DNA of 64,000 bases from the NCBI GenBank assembly GCA_963756495.1, contig CAVWNS010000006.1:62001-126000 (forward strand). The letters are read 5' to 3'. The stretch is from DATFDN01 sp963756495 (GTDB taxonomy: Bacteria > Pseudomonadota > Alphaproteobacteria > Acetobacterales > Acetobacteraceae). Under the pieces are notes generated by a model, which was not told where the DNA came from, searched no databases, and worked only from the letters and a program-made list of their open reading frames with translations. This document shows, in pieces, positions 25,853-34,442 of this stretch. The number at the start of each line of letters is the position of its first letter. Positions within the stretch are counted from its first letter, which is position 1. A program made the translations under genes and the position numbers.

Positions 25853-27400
25853 ATGGCTATCCCACCCGGGCCGGCTCGGGCTGCCACGGCTCCCTTGGGC
25901 TCGCTTGGGCGACGCGTGGCGGTCGGGGCTGCCTTCATGGTGGCGATGCGCTTTGCTTTCCGCGGCATCGGGTTGGTGAACACGCTGATCCTCGTGCGCT
26001 TCCTGACACCCACGGATTTCGGGATTGTCGGCTTCGCCACATTGGCCTTTTCGGTCCTCGACCAGCTCAGCGATCTGTCGTCTGGCCTGGCGTTGATCCG
26101 CATGGAGAACCCGCGGCGCGAGCACTACGACACGGCGTGGACCCTCGGCATCCTGCGAGGGTGTCTGTGCGCCCTCCTGTTCGCCGCATCGGCGCCGATA
26201 CTTGCGTCCTTTATCCACGAGCCGCGGGTGCGAACGCTTTCTTATGTGATCGCCGCCCTTGCCATGCTCCAGAGCTGCGAGAACCCCGGCATGGTGGACC
26301 TGCAGCGCGATCTCCGCTTCGACCGCCTGTTCTGGTGCGGCGTCATCAGCAAGGTGCTGGGCACGGCGGCCTGCATCGCGGTTGCAGTTCTGATGCGAAG
26401 CTATTGGGCGCTGATGGCCGGCATCGTGATTGGACGCGTCGCCTCCCTGGCGCTCAGCTACGTCGCGTCCCGCTATCGGCCTCGCTTCGCACTCGCTGCC
26501 TGGCGCGAACTGCTCAATTTCTCGAAATGGATGCTGATCGTCAATATTCAAAACCTGATCGACAGCTATGCGACCGTATTTACCATTGGACGCATGAACG
26601 GCGCTGCGGCGATCGGCTACTATCAGGTCGCTTACCAGATCGCGGCCCTTCCGGTCAGTGAGGTGGCGGCACCGGCCCGGCAGCCGATCTACGCGGGATA
26701 TGCGCGGGTCGCCCATGACCCCGCGCTGCTGCGCCAGCAATTCCTCGATGGTTTCGGGCTCATCTTTCTTCTGGTCACGCCCGCCTGCGTCGGCGTCGCG
26801 CTGCTTGCCGAGCCGATCACCCATCTGTTCCTCGGCCAACAATGGATGATTGCCGTCGATGTGGTCGCACTCTGTGCCTTCTACGCGCTGTTCGACAGCG
26901 TGGCGCATTTCTGCACGCCGCTGTTCTTCGTGCTCCATCGAGAGAGAAGCTTCGTGCACATCTTCTCCGTCGTGCTGGCGTTCCGCGTGCCGGGGATGAT
27001 CCTGGGCGTTTATCTCTACGGGGTAGAGGGCGCGGTATTCGCCATGATGGTCACGGCAGTCCTCAACCTGGTGCTGTGGTTATGGCGGGTTGCGCCATTG
27101 ATTGAGCTGGGAGTGCGTCAGGTGGTCCGCGCGGTCTGGCGCACGGTGGCGGGAACCTGCGTCATGGCCGGCGTGGTCTGGATCAGCGCTGCCCACTGGG
27201 CGATGCCTCAGGAAGAAGCCGCCGGCCTGCTGCGCTTCGCTTGCCTCTGCTCGCTCGGGGCCGCCGTGCATTTCGCTGTGCAGTTCTCGCTCTGGGTCGC
27301 GTCCGGAATGCCGGGAGGCGCCGAGACGACGATCGTCAACGTCACGCGCGCCGCATCCAAGCGCCTGTCCATGCGACGACGCTTCTCCGTGCCAGCGTGA
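25853..27400 (+). CDS. Polysaccharide flippase (Wzx/MOP superfamily)
   Basis: About 515 residues with 12-14 predicted membrane helices, typical of oligosaccharide flippases that move lipid-linked sugar repeats across the inner membrane. The N-terminal signature is RGIGLVNTLILVRFLTPTDFG, with further family-like segments such as DRLFWCGVISKV and NIQNLIDSYATVFTIGRMNG. The start at 25853 is uncertain; GTG codons at 25832/25838 and ATG 25754 are alternatives. The next gene on the same strand encodes a GT-A-like protein, suggesting a surface-glycan pair. The other polysaccharide genes (UDP-sugar dehydrogenase, GT2) lie about 7 kb away. Confidence 0.85.
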   Translation: MAIPPGPARAATAPLGSLGRRVAVGAAFMVAMRFAFRGIGLVNTLILVRFLTPTDFGIVGFATLAFSVLDQLSDLSSGLALIRMENPRREHYDTAWTLGILRGCLCALLFAASAPILASFIHEPRVRTLSYVIAALAMLQSCENPGMVDLQRDLRFDRLFWCGVISKVLGTAACIAVAVLMRSYWALMAGIVIGRVASLALSYVASRYRPRFALAAWRELLNFSKWMLIVNIQNLIDSYATVFTIGRMNGAAAIGYYQVAYQIAALPVSEVAAPARQPIYAGYARVAHDPALLRQQFLDGFGLIFLLVTPACVGVALLAEPITHLFLGQQWMIAVDVVALCAFYALFDSVAHFCTPLFFVLHRERSFVHIFSVVLAFRVPGMILGVYLYGVEGAVFAMMVTAVLNLVLWLWRVAPLIELGVRQVVRAVWRTVAGTCVMAGVVWISAAHWAMPQEEAAGLLRFACLCSLGAAVHFAVQFSLWVASGMPGGAETTIVNVTRAASKRLSMRRRFSVPA

Positions 27401-27501
27401 GCTTCGCCTTCGGAGTCACCCATGCTTAATCGCCTACGTCGTGAGTTCGAAGCGCGCCTTCACCGTTACGCCGTCGCGGACATACTGATACGCCGCCGAT
27501 C

Positions 27502-28350
27502 ATGCCCGGCCATGAAGGCGCGATCGTGTTCAGTCAGGTCTGTGCGCGTGATTTCATGATGTATCTGCTCGCGGCGAAATCATTTTCGTATCACACGAGG
27601 TTTAGCCGTTTTGCGATTTTTGATGACGGCTCCTTGACAGACGGGCACCGCGCGCTTTTGCATCATCATCTGCCCGGAATTGCTATCAGTCACGTTTCCG
27701 AGGTGCGTTCCGATGTCACGCCCCGGGGCGGCACGTGGGAGCGGCTGTTGAAGATGGCGATGATCGGTGAACGTGCGTACGTCATTCAGCTTGACGCGGA
27801 TACCGTGACACTCGGCCCGATCGACAAGGTGCGCGACAGCGTCGAGCACGGCCGCGCTTTCACGCTCACCTCCGAGCCCGATGCGCGCATCGTATCGACC
27901 ACTGTCGCTGCCGCCCATGCGCGGTGCAAACCTCAGAAATATTTGCAACACGCGGCCGAGAGCCAGCTCGATACCATCAGTTCTGATCTGGCGAGCAATT
28001 ACTTCCGCGGCTGCTCCGGCTTCACCGGCCTGCCGCCTATGGATCGGAAGGCAATTATCGAGGGTTTCTCCCGCAGGATGGCCGAATTGATGGGCAAGCG
28101 CTGGTCCGAGTGGGGAACGGAGCAGGTGACGGTCAATGTTCTGACCGCCAATTCACCGGGGCTGGCGATACTGGCACCTCCCATTTACAGCACCTACGAG
28201 GCCCGTCCGCTGCCAGCGGAAGCCAAGTTCGTCCACTTCATGGGAACGCACCGGTTCGCGGACGGCATCTATCGCCGCCTCGCCACCCAAGCTATACGCG
28301 CCTTGCACCGTGCTCCCGAAGGCGCGTTGCCTCAACCCGTTCCCGCGTAA
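27502..28350 (+). CDS. Putative GT-A-fold glycosyltransferase, N-terminus likely frameshifted
   Basis: 282 residues from the ATG at 27502. A DxD motif in YVIQLDADTVTLGP and preceding AIFDDGSLT suggest a nucleotide-sugar-binding GT-A fold; I cannot name the family. No membrane segments. The start is doubtful: no ribosome-binding site precedes 27502, while an ATG at 27423 has GGAG at ideal distance and reads MLNRLRREFEARLHRYAVAD before running out of frame about 27490. The reading frame of the main gene is open upstream there (TPPIMPGHEG). The span 27423-28350 is 928 bases, one over a multiple of three, so a single extra base would join them. It follows the flippase gene by about 20 bp, so they are probably co-transcribed. 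Confidence 0.65.
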   Translation: MPGHEGAIVFSQVCARDFMMYLLAAKSFSYHTRFSRFAIFDDGSLTDGHRALLHHHLPGIAISHVSEVRSDVTPRGGTWERLLKMAMIGERAYVIQLDADTVTLGPIDKVRDSVEHGRAFTLTSEPDARIVSTTVAAAHARCKPQKYLQHAAESQLDTISSDLASNYFRGCSGFTGLPPMDRKAIIEGFSRRMAELMGKRWSEWGTEQVTVNVLTANSPGLAILAPPIYSTYEARPLPAEAKFVHFMGTHRFADGIYRRLATQAIRALHRAPEGALPQPVPA

Positions 28351-28406
28351 CCCGCTCAGCATCATGTCCATCGGCGCTGCTCGCGCTGCCCATGCGGCCC
28401 CGATTC

Positions 28407-28697
28407 TCAGCCGACAAGCACAGTGAAGCAGCCGAGCACGATGTCACCCCCATGCGCCGTCATGTCGCCCAGACGGGCGGCTGGCTGCCCGCCGATGAGA
28501 ACGGTGAAGGACCCGAGCACGATCGTGTCGGGCGGTCCCACGCAGGTCACAATATCGCCGACCCGCGCCGCCGGAAGCGCCTGGATCAGCACGGTCGGGC
28601 AGCCGGGGGCGACAATTGGGCCACCCACATGGGGCACGACGCCGGTAACCATCGGGCAAACGTGCAGATCGGTCAGTCGGGCCGCAGGCTGTCCCAT
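28407..28697 (-). CDS. PAAR domain protein (type VI secretion spike tip)
   Basis: 96 residues from an ATG with a good ribosome-binding site (GAGGAG). Three PAAR-type repeats are visible: QPAARLTDLHVCP, LPAARVGDIVTC and QPAARLGDMTAHGG, each followed by Gly-rich beta turns. PAAR proteins form the sharp cone on the VgrG spike of type VI secretion systems and can carry effectors. No VgrG, Hcp or other T6SS gene is visible, so this is an orphan within the window. It has no C-terminal effector extension. Confidence 0.88.
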   Translation of the reverse strand: MGQPAARLTDLHVCPMVTGVVPHVGGPIVAPGCPTVLIQALPAARVGDIVTCVGPPDTIVLGSFTVLIGGQPAARLGDMTAHGGDIVLGCFTVLVG

Positions 28698-28850
28698 GAC
28701 AACTCCTCGCGACAGGGTGCCGCGCCTGTTCGGGAGCCGCAAGCGCTATTCCTTGGCCTGATGCTGGAATACCTCGCATTGCCCGCTACCGACGTCCGCC
28801 TGCGAGTGTCCGCCGGGTAACAGCAGCCCTACCGCTTACCGCGCACGGCA

Positions 28851-29975
28851 TCAGACGAATGGCCGCCGATCGGCGAGCACGCCGCCGCCGGCCGGCAGCG
28901 TCGCGTCGGTCCTCCGGGCAGCGTCCCCATACCGCCACCATCCGTCAACCAATCTCTGGAGTGCCTCCGGTCCGCGTTGCAGCGCGTCGGAGGGGGTTGT
29001 GTTGAAGGCGCGGCGAAATGTTCGAGTGAAATGCGCGGCGTCGGCGAAGCCGCATTGGACGGCGACATCGCCGATCAACGCGGTGCCGCGCGCCATCAGC
29101 CACACCGCGTAGCACAGCCGCAGGTCGCGGCCGAACTCTTGCAGGCTCACGCCCAGCCGGCGGCGAAACAGCCGCTCCAGTTGCCGCTTCGAGATCGGCA
29201 CCTGCGCCGCCAGGGCCTCCGCCGAGAGCGGTGTGGCCAGATTCTGCTCGATCAGCAGCATGGCGCGGCGCACGCGCGCATCGGCAACGGCGATGGTGTT
29301 GGGCGGCTGCGGCTGTGCCGCGCTCGCGCCGCGCGGACCGTCGGAGAGCATGATGTGCAGGCTCTTCTGCGCCGCCGCCGGCCCGATATGCGTGGCGACC
29401 AGCGACGCGGCGAGGTCGATCGCAGCCGTGCCGCCGGCACAGGTGATCATGCGCCCGTCGCGCACCCAAAGCCGGTCGGCGACCGGCTGCACGTCAGGGC
29501 AGCGTTCCTGCACATCCTGGAAATGATACCACGAGATGCAGCAGCGGCTGCCTGGCCGCATCAGCCCTGCCTCGGCCAACGCGACCGCACCGGTGCAGAG
29601 CCCGATCACGCAGACGAGGCGATGCCGCGCCTGTTGCAGGAAGGCGCGGGTCGCGGCGTCCAGCATCCTGCGCTCGGGTGGCGGAAGCAGACCGCCGGCC
29701 AGTACGACATAGTCGAACCGTTCGGGCCGGCCGAGCGTTTCCCAGGGTTGCACGGTGACCCCGCAACTCGCGCGCACCGGGCGCAGGTCTGGCGTCATGA
29801 CCGTCCAGGCGCAGGCGCGCGGGCGGGACCGATCCCCCTCATCCGCGGCCAGCCGCAGCACGTCGATGAAGCCGGCGAACGGTCCCAAGGTAAAGTTGGG
29901 AAGCAGCACGAAGCCGACCGAAAGGCGGCCGAGCACCCCGGCGCGCAATTCCGTCTGTGGTTCCGGCCGCATCAT
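28851..29975 (-). CDS. GlxA-type AraC-family transcriptional regulator (DJ-1/PfpI + HTH)
   Basis: 374 residues from the ATG at 29975, preceded by GGAGGTGG. The N-terminal DJ-1/PfpI-like domain (about 15-200) includes the nucleophile-elbow-like CVIGLCTGAVALAEAG and ITCAGGTAAIDLAASL. The C-terminal AraC domain (about 240-345) has two HTH motifs, ending with the signature GFADAAHFTRTFRRAFNTTPSDA. GlxA/GbdR-type regulators often control catabolism of glycine betaine, carnitine, arginine or related compounds. It is divergent (146-bp gap) from the sugar-type ABC importer genes and could control them, and possibly the nearby sarcosine oxidase operon (inference). Confidence 0.9.
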   Translation of the reverse strand: MMRPEPQTELRAGVLGRLSVGFVLLPNFTLGPFAGFIDVLRLAADEGDRSRPRACAWTVMTPDLRPVRASCGVTVQPWETLGRPERFDYVVLAGGLLPPPERRMLDAATRAFLQQARHRLVCVIGLCTGAVALAEAGLMRPGSRCCISWYHFQDVQERCPDVQPVADRLWVRDGRMITCAGGTAAIDLAASLVATHIGPAAAQKSLHIMLSDGPRGASAAQPQPPNTIAVADARVRRAMLLIEQNLATPLSAEALAAQVPISKRQLERLFRRRLGVSLQEFGRDLRLCYAVWLMARGTALIGDVAVQCGFADAAHFTRTFRRAFNTTPSDALQRGPEALQRLVDGWWRYGDAARRTDATLPAGGGVLADRRPFV

Positions 29976-30121
29976 GGGCCACCTCCGGCGTGGCGAAACC
30001 ATCCCAGCGGAATGTCGCACGGGAGCAAGCGACCCCGCCCGCCGGATTGTCTGAATGAGCTTGGATGCGAATGCAAGCTGGCCAGAGGGCTTGGCATTCG
30101 CGATTATGGGGGAACTGTCGG

Positions 30122-31493
30122 ATGCAGGCACATGGCTCGGCTCGATTCGTGCTTGCGGCGGGCATCGCCCTGCTTGGCCTTGGGGTCGATGCGGCGCCCG
30201 CGCGCGCCCAAGCGGTGCCCGCGGGGATCAAGACCGGCCCGACCGACGATATCGGGCTGCTGACCGGCAAGCCCTATGACGGCACCAGCCTCCAATTCCT
30301 GATCTGCTGCAACACGACGCCGCAGTTCCAGGCGCTGCGCAACCGCACCGATACCGAGTTCACCAAGCTGACCGGAATCAAGGTCACCTGGGGCAACATC
30401 CCGTATGTCTCCTTCCTGCAAAAAATCGTGGCGGAAACCACGATGGGCGGCGGCACTTACGACGTGGTTGCGTGGCCCGACGCGTTCGGCCCGGCGATAC
30501 GCCGTGGCGTGCAGCCCTTGGAGGGGCTGATCGCGCAGGCCACATCTCAGCATGGACGAATTCGCGCCGGTGTTCCGCTCCGCCGCGATGGCGGGCGATC
30601 CGGACCACACCTACGGCATGCCGTTCCGGGGCTACCCGTACATGCTGTTCTACCGCACCGACATCTTCCGCCAGCTCGGCATCCAGGGCGCGCCGAGCGA
30701 ATGGCCCGGCTACGTGCAGGAGCTGGAGGCGATCAAGGCGAAGACGCAACTGGCGCCGCTCGCCGGGCAGTACGACGTGAAGGCCGGTCAGAACCTGTTC
30801 ACCTGGCTCGCGATGCTCTGGAGCAATGGCGGCGACCTGTTCACTAAGGACGGCCAGGTCCGCTTCAACGATGCCGCCGGGCTCCAGGCCACGGAGTTCT
30901 ACATCTCCCTCATCCGCAAGGGTCTTGCGCCGCCGGATTCGGCGAGCTGGTCGGAGACCGAGAACATGCAGGCGATGCAGCAGAACCGCGCCGCCACGTC
31001 GTTCACCTGGGGCTGGAATTTCGAGAACATGGTCAAGCCGGGGGTGGCGCAGGACGTGGTGCGCGAGAATATCGGCTTCGCCCCCGTGCCCGGCTGGCCC
31101 GGCAAGCAGCCAGTCGCCTACGGCTATACCTGGCTGATCGGGATCCTCACCGGCTCCAGGCACAAGGGCGCCGCCTGGGAGTACATCAAGTGGCTGAGCA
31201 ACGCGCGGACCGAGCGCGAGGTGGTCATGGATAAATTCAGCCCGGCGACGACCACGTACGTCACGGTCCACAGGCAGAACATGATTGACCCGGAGGTGAA
31301 CAAGGCCAATGACGGGCTTCCCGAGGTGGAGTGGAAGGCCGAGCAGGATGCCCGCACGGAGCCGCTAACGGCGAGCTGGCCGCAGATCCAGGACATCCTG
31401 GCGGTGGCGATCAACCAGATGGCGCATGGCGCCGACGTCAAAGCCACGCTCGACGGCGCGGCGAGCAAGGTCCGCGCGATGATGCGGGAGTGA
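30122..31493 (+). pseudogene. ABC transporter solute-binding protein (family 1, sugar type), frameshifted
   Basis: The N-terminus from 30122 has a signal peptide (FVLAAGIALLGLGV, then APARAQ) and binding-protein features up to about 30540 (YDVVAWPDAFGPAI). It then resumes in another frame at SMDEFAPVFRSAAM, through FTWLAMLWSNGGDLF and the typical C-terminal SWPQIQDILAVAINQ. The span of 1372 bases is one over a multiple of three, so one extra base near 30543 explains the break. Repaired length is about 456 residues, normal for SBP_bac_1. Binds a sugar or sugar-like solute for the two permeases that follow; the first permease start overlaps its stop by one base. Confidence 0.87.
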
Positions 31494-32428
31494 TGTCGCA
31501 CGCCGCAATCGCCATCGCACCGCCCAGGCGCGCGTCGGCGCGCCGGCTGCGCCTCGCCAAGCAATTCCGCCCGGTCTGGCTTCTCGCCCCGGCGATGGCG
31601 GCGATCGCGCTCACCACCGCCTATCCGCTGATCTCGGCGCTGCTCACCAGCTTCCACCTATGGAAGCTGAACGTCTCGGCGGTGCCGGGGCGCTTCGTCG
31701 GGCTGCACAACTACGCGCTGGCGCTGGACGACCCCGACTTCCTCAATGCCGTCGTGGTGACGGTGATCTACACCATCGTATCGGTCACGCTGTCCATCGT
31801 CGCCGGGTTTGCGATCGCGCTGCTGCTCAACCGGGACGGCGTGCTACCGGCGATTGCCAAGGCAACGCTGATCCTGCCTTATGCGGTGGCGCCGGCGCTG
31901 AAGGGCTTCTCGTGGCGGTTCATGCTCGATCCCGCCTACGGCATCTATCCCTTCATCCTGCGCCACATCTTCCCGCCCCTCGGCCACATCGACTGGATCG
32001 GCAACCCGGTGGGAGCGATGCTGATGCTGGCGATGACTGAGGCCTGGGGCTGGTCCCAGCTCATCGCGTTGATGCTGCTGGGCGGCCTCGCCGCGCTGCC
32101 TCCGGAGGTGCATGAGGCCGCGCGCATCGATGGCGCCACCCCGTTGCAGAGCTTCCTGCGGATCACCTTGCCGATGCTGCGGCCGCTGCTGCTGGTGATC
32201 GTGTTCCTGAAGGTGATGTCGTCGGTGAAGCTGTTCGACCAGGTGGTGACGGCCACGAATGGCGGCCCGGGGCGCAGCACGCAGACGGTGATGTTCTACA
32301 TCTACGAGCAGGGCTTCTCGTTCCTCAACCTCGGCTACGCGTCCGCGCTGGCGTGGCTGCTGGTGCTGGTGCTGGGCGTGCTGGCGGTGTGGTACCTGAG
32401 GGTGATGACGCGCGAGCAAGGGCTATGA
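31493..32428 (+). CDS. Sugar-type ABC transporter permease (MalF/UgpA-like)
   Basis: 311 residues with about six membrane helices. After a charged N-terminus the first helix is WLLAPAMAAIALTTAYPLI. The EAA loop reads EVHEAARIDGATPLQSFLRITLPML, a textbook binding-protein-dependent permease motif. The ATG overlaps the preceding stop (TGATG) and its own stop overlaps the next start (ATGA), so the three genes are translationally coupled. It forms a heterodimeric channel with the following permease. Confidence 0.93.
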   Translation: MSHAAIAIAPPRRASARRLRLAKQFRPVWLLAPAMAAIALTTAYPLISALLTSFHLWKLNVSAVPGRFVGLHNYALALDDPDFLNAVVVTVIYTIVSVTLSIVAGFAIALLLNRDGVLPAIAKATLILPYAVAPALKGFSWRFMLDPAYGIYPFILRHIFPPLGHIDWIGNPVGAMLMLAMTEAWGWSQLIALMLLGGLAALPPEVHEAARIDGATPLQSFLRITLPMLRPLLLVIVFLKVMSSVKLFDQVVTATNGGPGRSTQTVMFYIYEQGFSFLNLGYASALAWLLVLVLGVLAVWYLRVMTREQGL

Positions 32429-33243
32429 GGCGCGGTCCCGCGTCGAGCGCGCTGGTGGCGATCGGCATCCTGGCGGTGCTGGTCTTCAATCTGTTCCCGA
32501 TCCTGTGGCTGCTGGTGACCGCCTTCAAGCCGCCGCCGCTGGCGTTCTCGCCGAGCGTCTGGTTCGCGCCGACGCTGGAGAACTTCGGCCAGATCATCGG
32601 CGGCAACAACGACCTGCTGCCAAACCTGGTCAACAGCATCGTCATCTCGACCGCGACGACGCTGATCGGCGTGCCGCTCGCGCTGTTCGCGGCGTACGGC
32701 TTCTCGCGCTATCGCTTCCGGGGGCGCAGCGGGCTGCTGCTCGGCATCATCGCCACGCAGTTCGTGCCGGGCGTTGCGGTCGCGCTGCCCTTCCTCAGCC
32801 TGTTCACCAATATCGGCCTGCTCGATACGCGCCTCGGCATCGTCATCGTGGACCTGTCGATGGTGGTCCCCTACGCCACGTGGCTCATCAAGGGCTTTAT
32901 CGACGGCCTGCCCTTCGAGACCGAGGAAGCCGCGCAGGTGGACGGCTGTGGGCAGTTGCGCCTGCTGTGGCAGGTCGTGGTGCCGCTCGCCGCGCCTGGC
33001 ATCTTTATCGCCGCGGTATTCGCCTTCATCCTGGCGTGGAACGACTTCCTGTTCCCGTTCTTCCTGGCGCGCGAGAACGCGGTCACGCTGCCGGTGGGCC
33101 TGATGACGCTGGTGCGGCCTGAGGGCGTTGCCTGGGGGCAGATGGCGGCGGGCGGACTGATCGTGATGGTGCCAATGCTGGCCTTGTCGATGCTGGTGCG
33201 CCGCCACTTCGTGCGTGGCATCACCATGGGCTCGATCAAGTAG
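32425..33243 (+). CDS. Sugar-type ABC transporter permease (MalG/UgpE-like)
   Basis: 272 residues, six membrane helices beginning with LVAIGILAVLVFNLFPIL. The EAA loop ETEEAAQVDGCGQLRLLWQVVVPL is of the MalG type, and the C-terminus ends in MLVRRHFVRGITMGSIK, the usual CUT1 permease ending. The start overlaps the MalF-like stop by 4 bases. No MalK/MsmX-type ATPase gene follows; a shared ATPase encoded elsewhere must energise this importer. A hairpin-rich repeat immediately follows. Confidence 0.93.
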   Translation: MRRGPASSALVAIGILAVLVFNLFPILWLLVTAFKPPPLAFSPSVWFAPTLENFGQIIGGNNDLLPNLVNSIVISTATTLIGVPLALFAAYGFSRYRFRGRSGLLLGIIATQFVPGVAVALPFLSLFTNIGLLDTRLGIVIVDLSMVVPYATWLIKGFIDGLPFETEEAAQVDGCGQLRLLWQVVVPLAAPGIFIAAVFAFILAWNDFLFPFFLARENAVTLPVGLMTLVRPEGVAWGQMAAGGLIVMVPMLALSMLVRRHFVRGITMGSIK

Positions 33244-33256
33244 GCTGCTGCAAAGG

Positions 33257-33365
33257 CCAGGGCTCCGCCCTGGACCCGCTGGGGCCGTGGGCCCCAGACC
33301 CCGTTACCAAAGTACTGGATTGCAAAGGCGACGCCTTTGCTGGAGTCCAGGGGCAAAGCCCCTGG
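33257..33365. repeat. Cluster of four perfect hairpins (REP-like intergenic element)
   Basis: In 109 bp there are four perfect inverted repeats with 3-base loops: CCAGGGC/GCCCTGG (33257-33273), TGGGGCC/GGCCCCA (33280-33296), GCAAAGGC/GCCTTTGC (33322-33340) and CCAGGGGC/GCCCCTGG (33347-33365). The element sits between convergent operon ends. Its composition (...AAGGCCAGGGCTCCGCCCTGGACCC) resembles dispersed palindromic elements of high-GC alphaproteobacteria. It may also stop transcription from both sides. Confidence 0.8.
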
Positions 33366-33375
33366 AGTCTCCCTG

Positions 33376-34425
33376 CTATCCCGGCTCGGCCCGTCCGCGA
33401 ATGACCTGCGCCAGCACCGCTACTTCGTCGAACAGCCGCCATTCGCGCAGCACCTTGCCGTCCTGCATCTCGAAATGCGAAATGCCGAAAATCTGCACCG
33501 GGGTGCGCGTCACCGGGCCGTAGGTGGGCACGCCGCGATAGACGCCTCGCAGAACCCAGACGGCGGCGACGCGCGTGCCGAGTTCGGGGCCGTCGCATAC
33601 CACCAGGTCGCGGACCTCCACCCGCGCGTCCGGGAAGCTCGCTAGCAAATTGATGATTTCCAGCTGGTAGGGCGTCACGTTCTGCACCCGGCGGTTGCGC
33701 ACCGTGTGGCAGACGATCCGCTCGCTCACGTAATCGGTGATAAGATCGAAGCGGCGGCGGTTCCAGACCTGCTCGAACATCGCGACGATCCGCTCGCACA
33801 GCGCCCTATGCCGGGTTGGGCGCGGGCCGGAAATCCCGCACGCGACCGGATCGGCGATGCGGCCGGCGAAGGCGCCGGTCTCGGCGCCGAGCGCGATCCC
33901 GGTGCCCGTGACCGGGCTCTGTTCCGCGAGTTCCGCCGCGATCCGGTATGGGTCGAGGGCAAGCCCCTCCAGCACCGCCCACTCGTCGCGCGCCAGCCAC
34001 TCCTCGCAAATCTTTCCGTCCTGGACGAGGCAATGCGCGATGGTGCGCGAGACGAAGTTGCGTCTGGTCGGCGGCCCGTAGGTCCAGTACCCGGAATGCG
34101 TGCCGGCCTTGATCGAGCGGTGCGAACTGATGAAGCCGTTCGGACCGCGCTGCTCCCAGACGACATCCTCGCCCGTGCCGCCGCCGGCATCGGGGAAGGC
34201 GGCGAATTTCTGCACCGAGTTGGCGATCACGTCGGCATGATCGTAGGTCTCGCCATAGGCGGTGTGGACCTTCACATCGGCCGCGTAGTGCTCGTCCAGC
34301 TTGCCGATCGCGCGGTCGATCCAGATCACGTCGGTCCAGGTCAGGATATAGTCCCTGGGATCGCGATAGGGCGCGTAGGCCTCGGGCGGCAGCGGCGGCA
34401 GATCGTCGTGGGCATGATCGGGCAT
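33376..34425 (-). CDS. Tandem NTF2-like (SnoaL-like) domain protein, paralogue A
   Basis: 349 residues, apparently two NTF2/SnoaL-like alpha+beta cone domains of about 150-170 residues each. Half one contains WIDRAIGKLDEHYAADVKVHT and IAHCLVQDGKICEEWLARDE; half two contains MFEQVWNRRRFDLITDYV and FEMQDGKVLREWRLFDEVAV. Such domains serve as cyclases, isomerases, dehydratases or ligand binders. No signal peptide. It is the last gene of the soxBDAG operon, 17 bp after a paralogue with the same architecture. The conserved 'DGK..EEW..D' strand pattern is shared between the two. Function in sarcosine or methylamine metabolism is inferred from position only. Confidence 0.78.
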   Translation of the reverse strand: MPDHAHDDLPPLPPEAYAPYRDPRDYILTWTDVIWIDRAIGKLDEHYAADVKVHTAYGETYDHADVIANSVQKFAAFPDAGGGTGEDVVWEQRGPNGFISSHRSIKAGTHSGYWTYGPPTRRNFVSRTIAHCLVQDGKICEEWLARDEWAVLEGLALDPYRIAAELAEQSPVTGTGIALGAETGAFAGRIADPVACGISGPRPTRHRALCERIVAMFEQVWNRRRFDLITDYVSERIVCHTVRNRRVQNVTPYQLEIINLLASFPDARVEVRDLVVCDGPELGTRVAAVWVLRGVYRGVPTYGPVTRTPVQIFGISHFEMQDGKVLREWRLFDEVAVLAQVIRGRAEPG

Positions 34426-34442
34426 GGGCTAGTTTCCTCGGC

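Noticed and set aside
28110..28820. 236-codon plus-strand frame covering the PAAR gene
   Set aside because: The PAAR gene on the other strand has clear motifs and a ribosome-binding site; this frame has neither.
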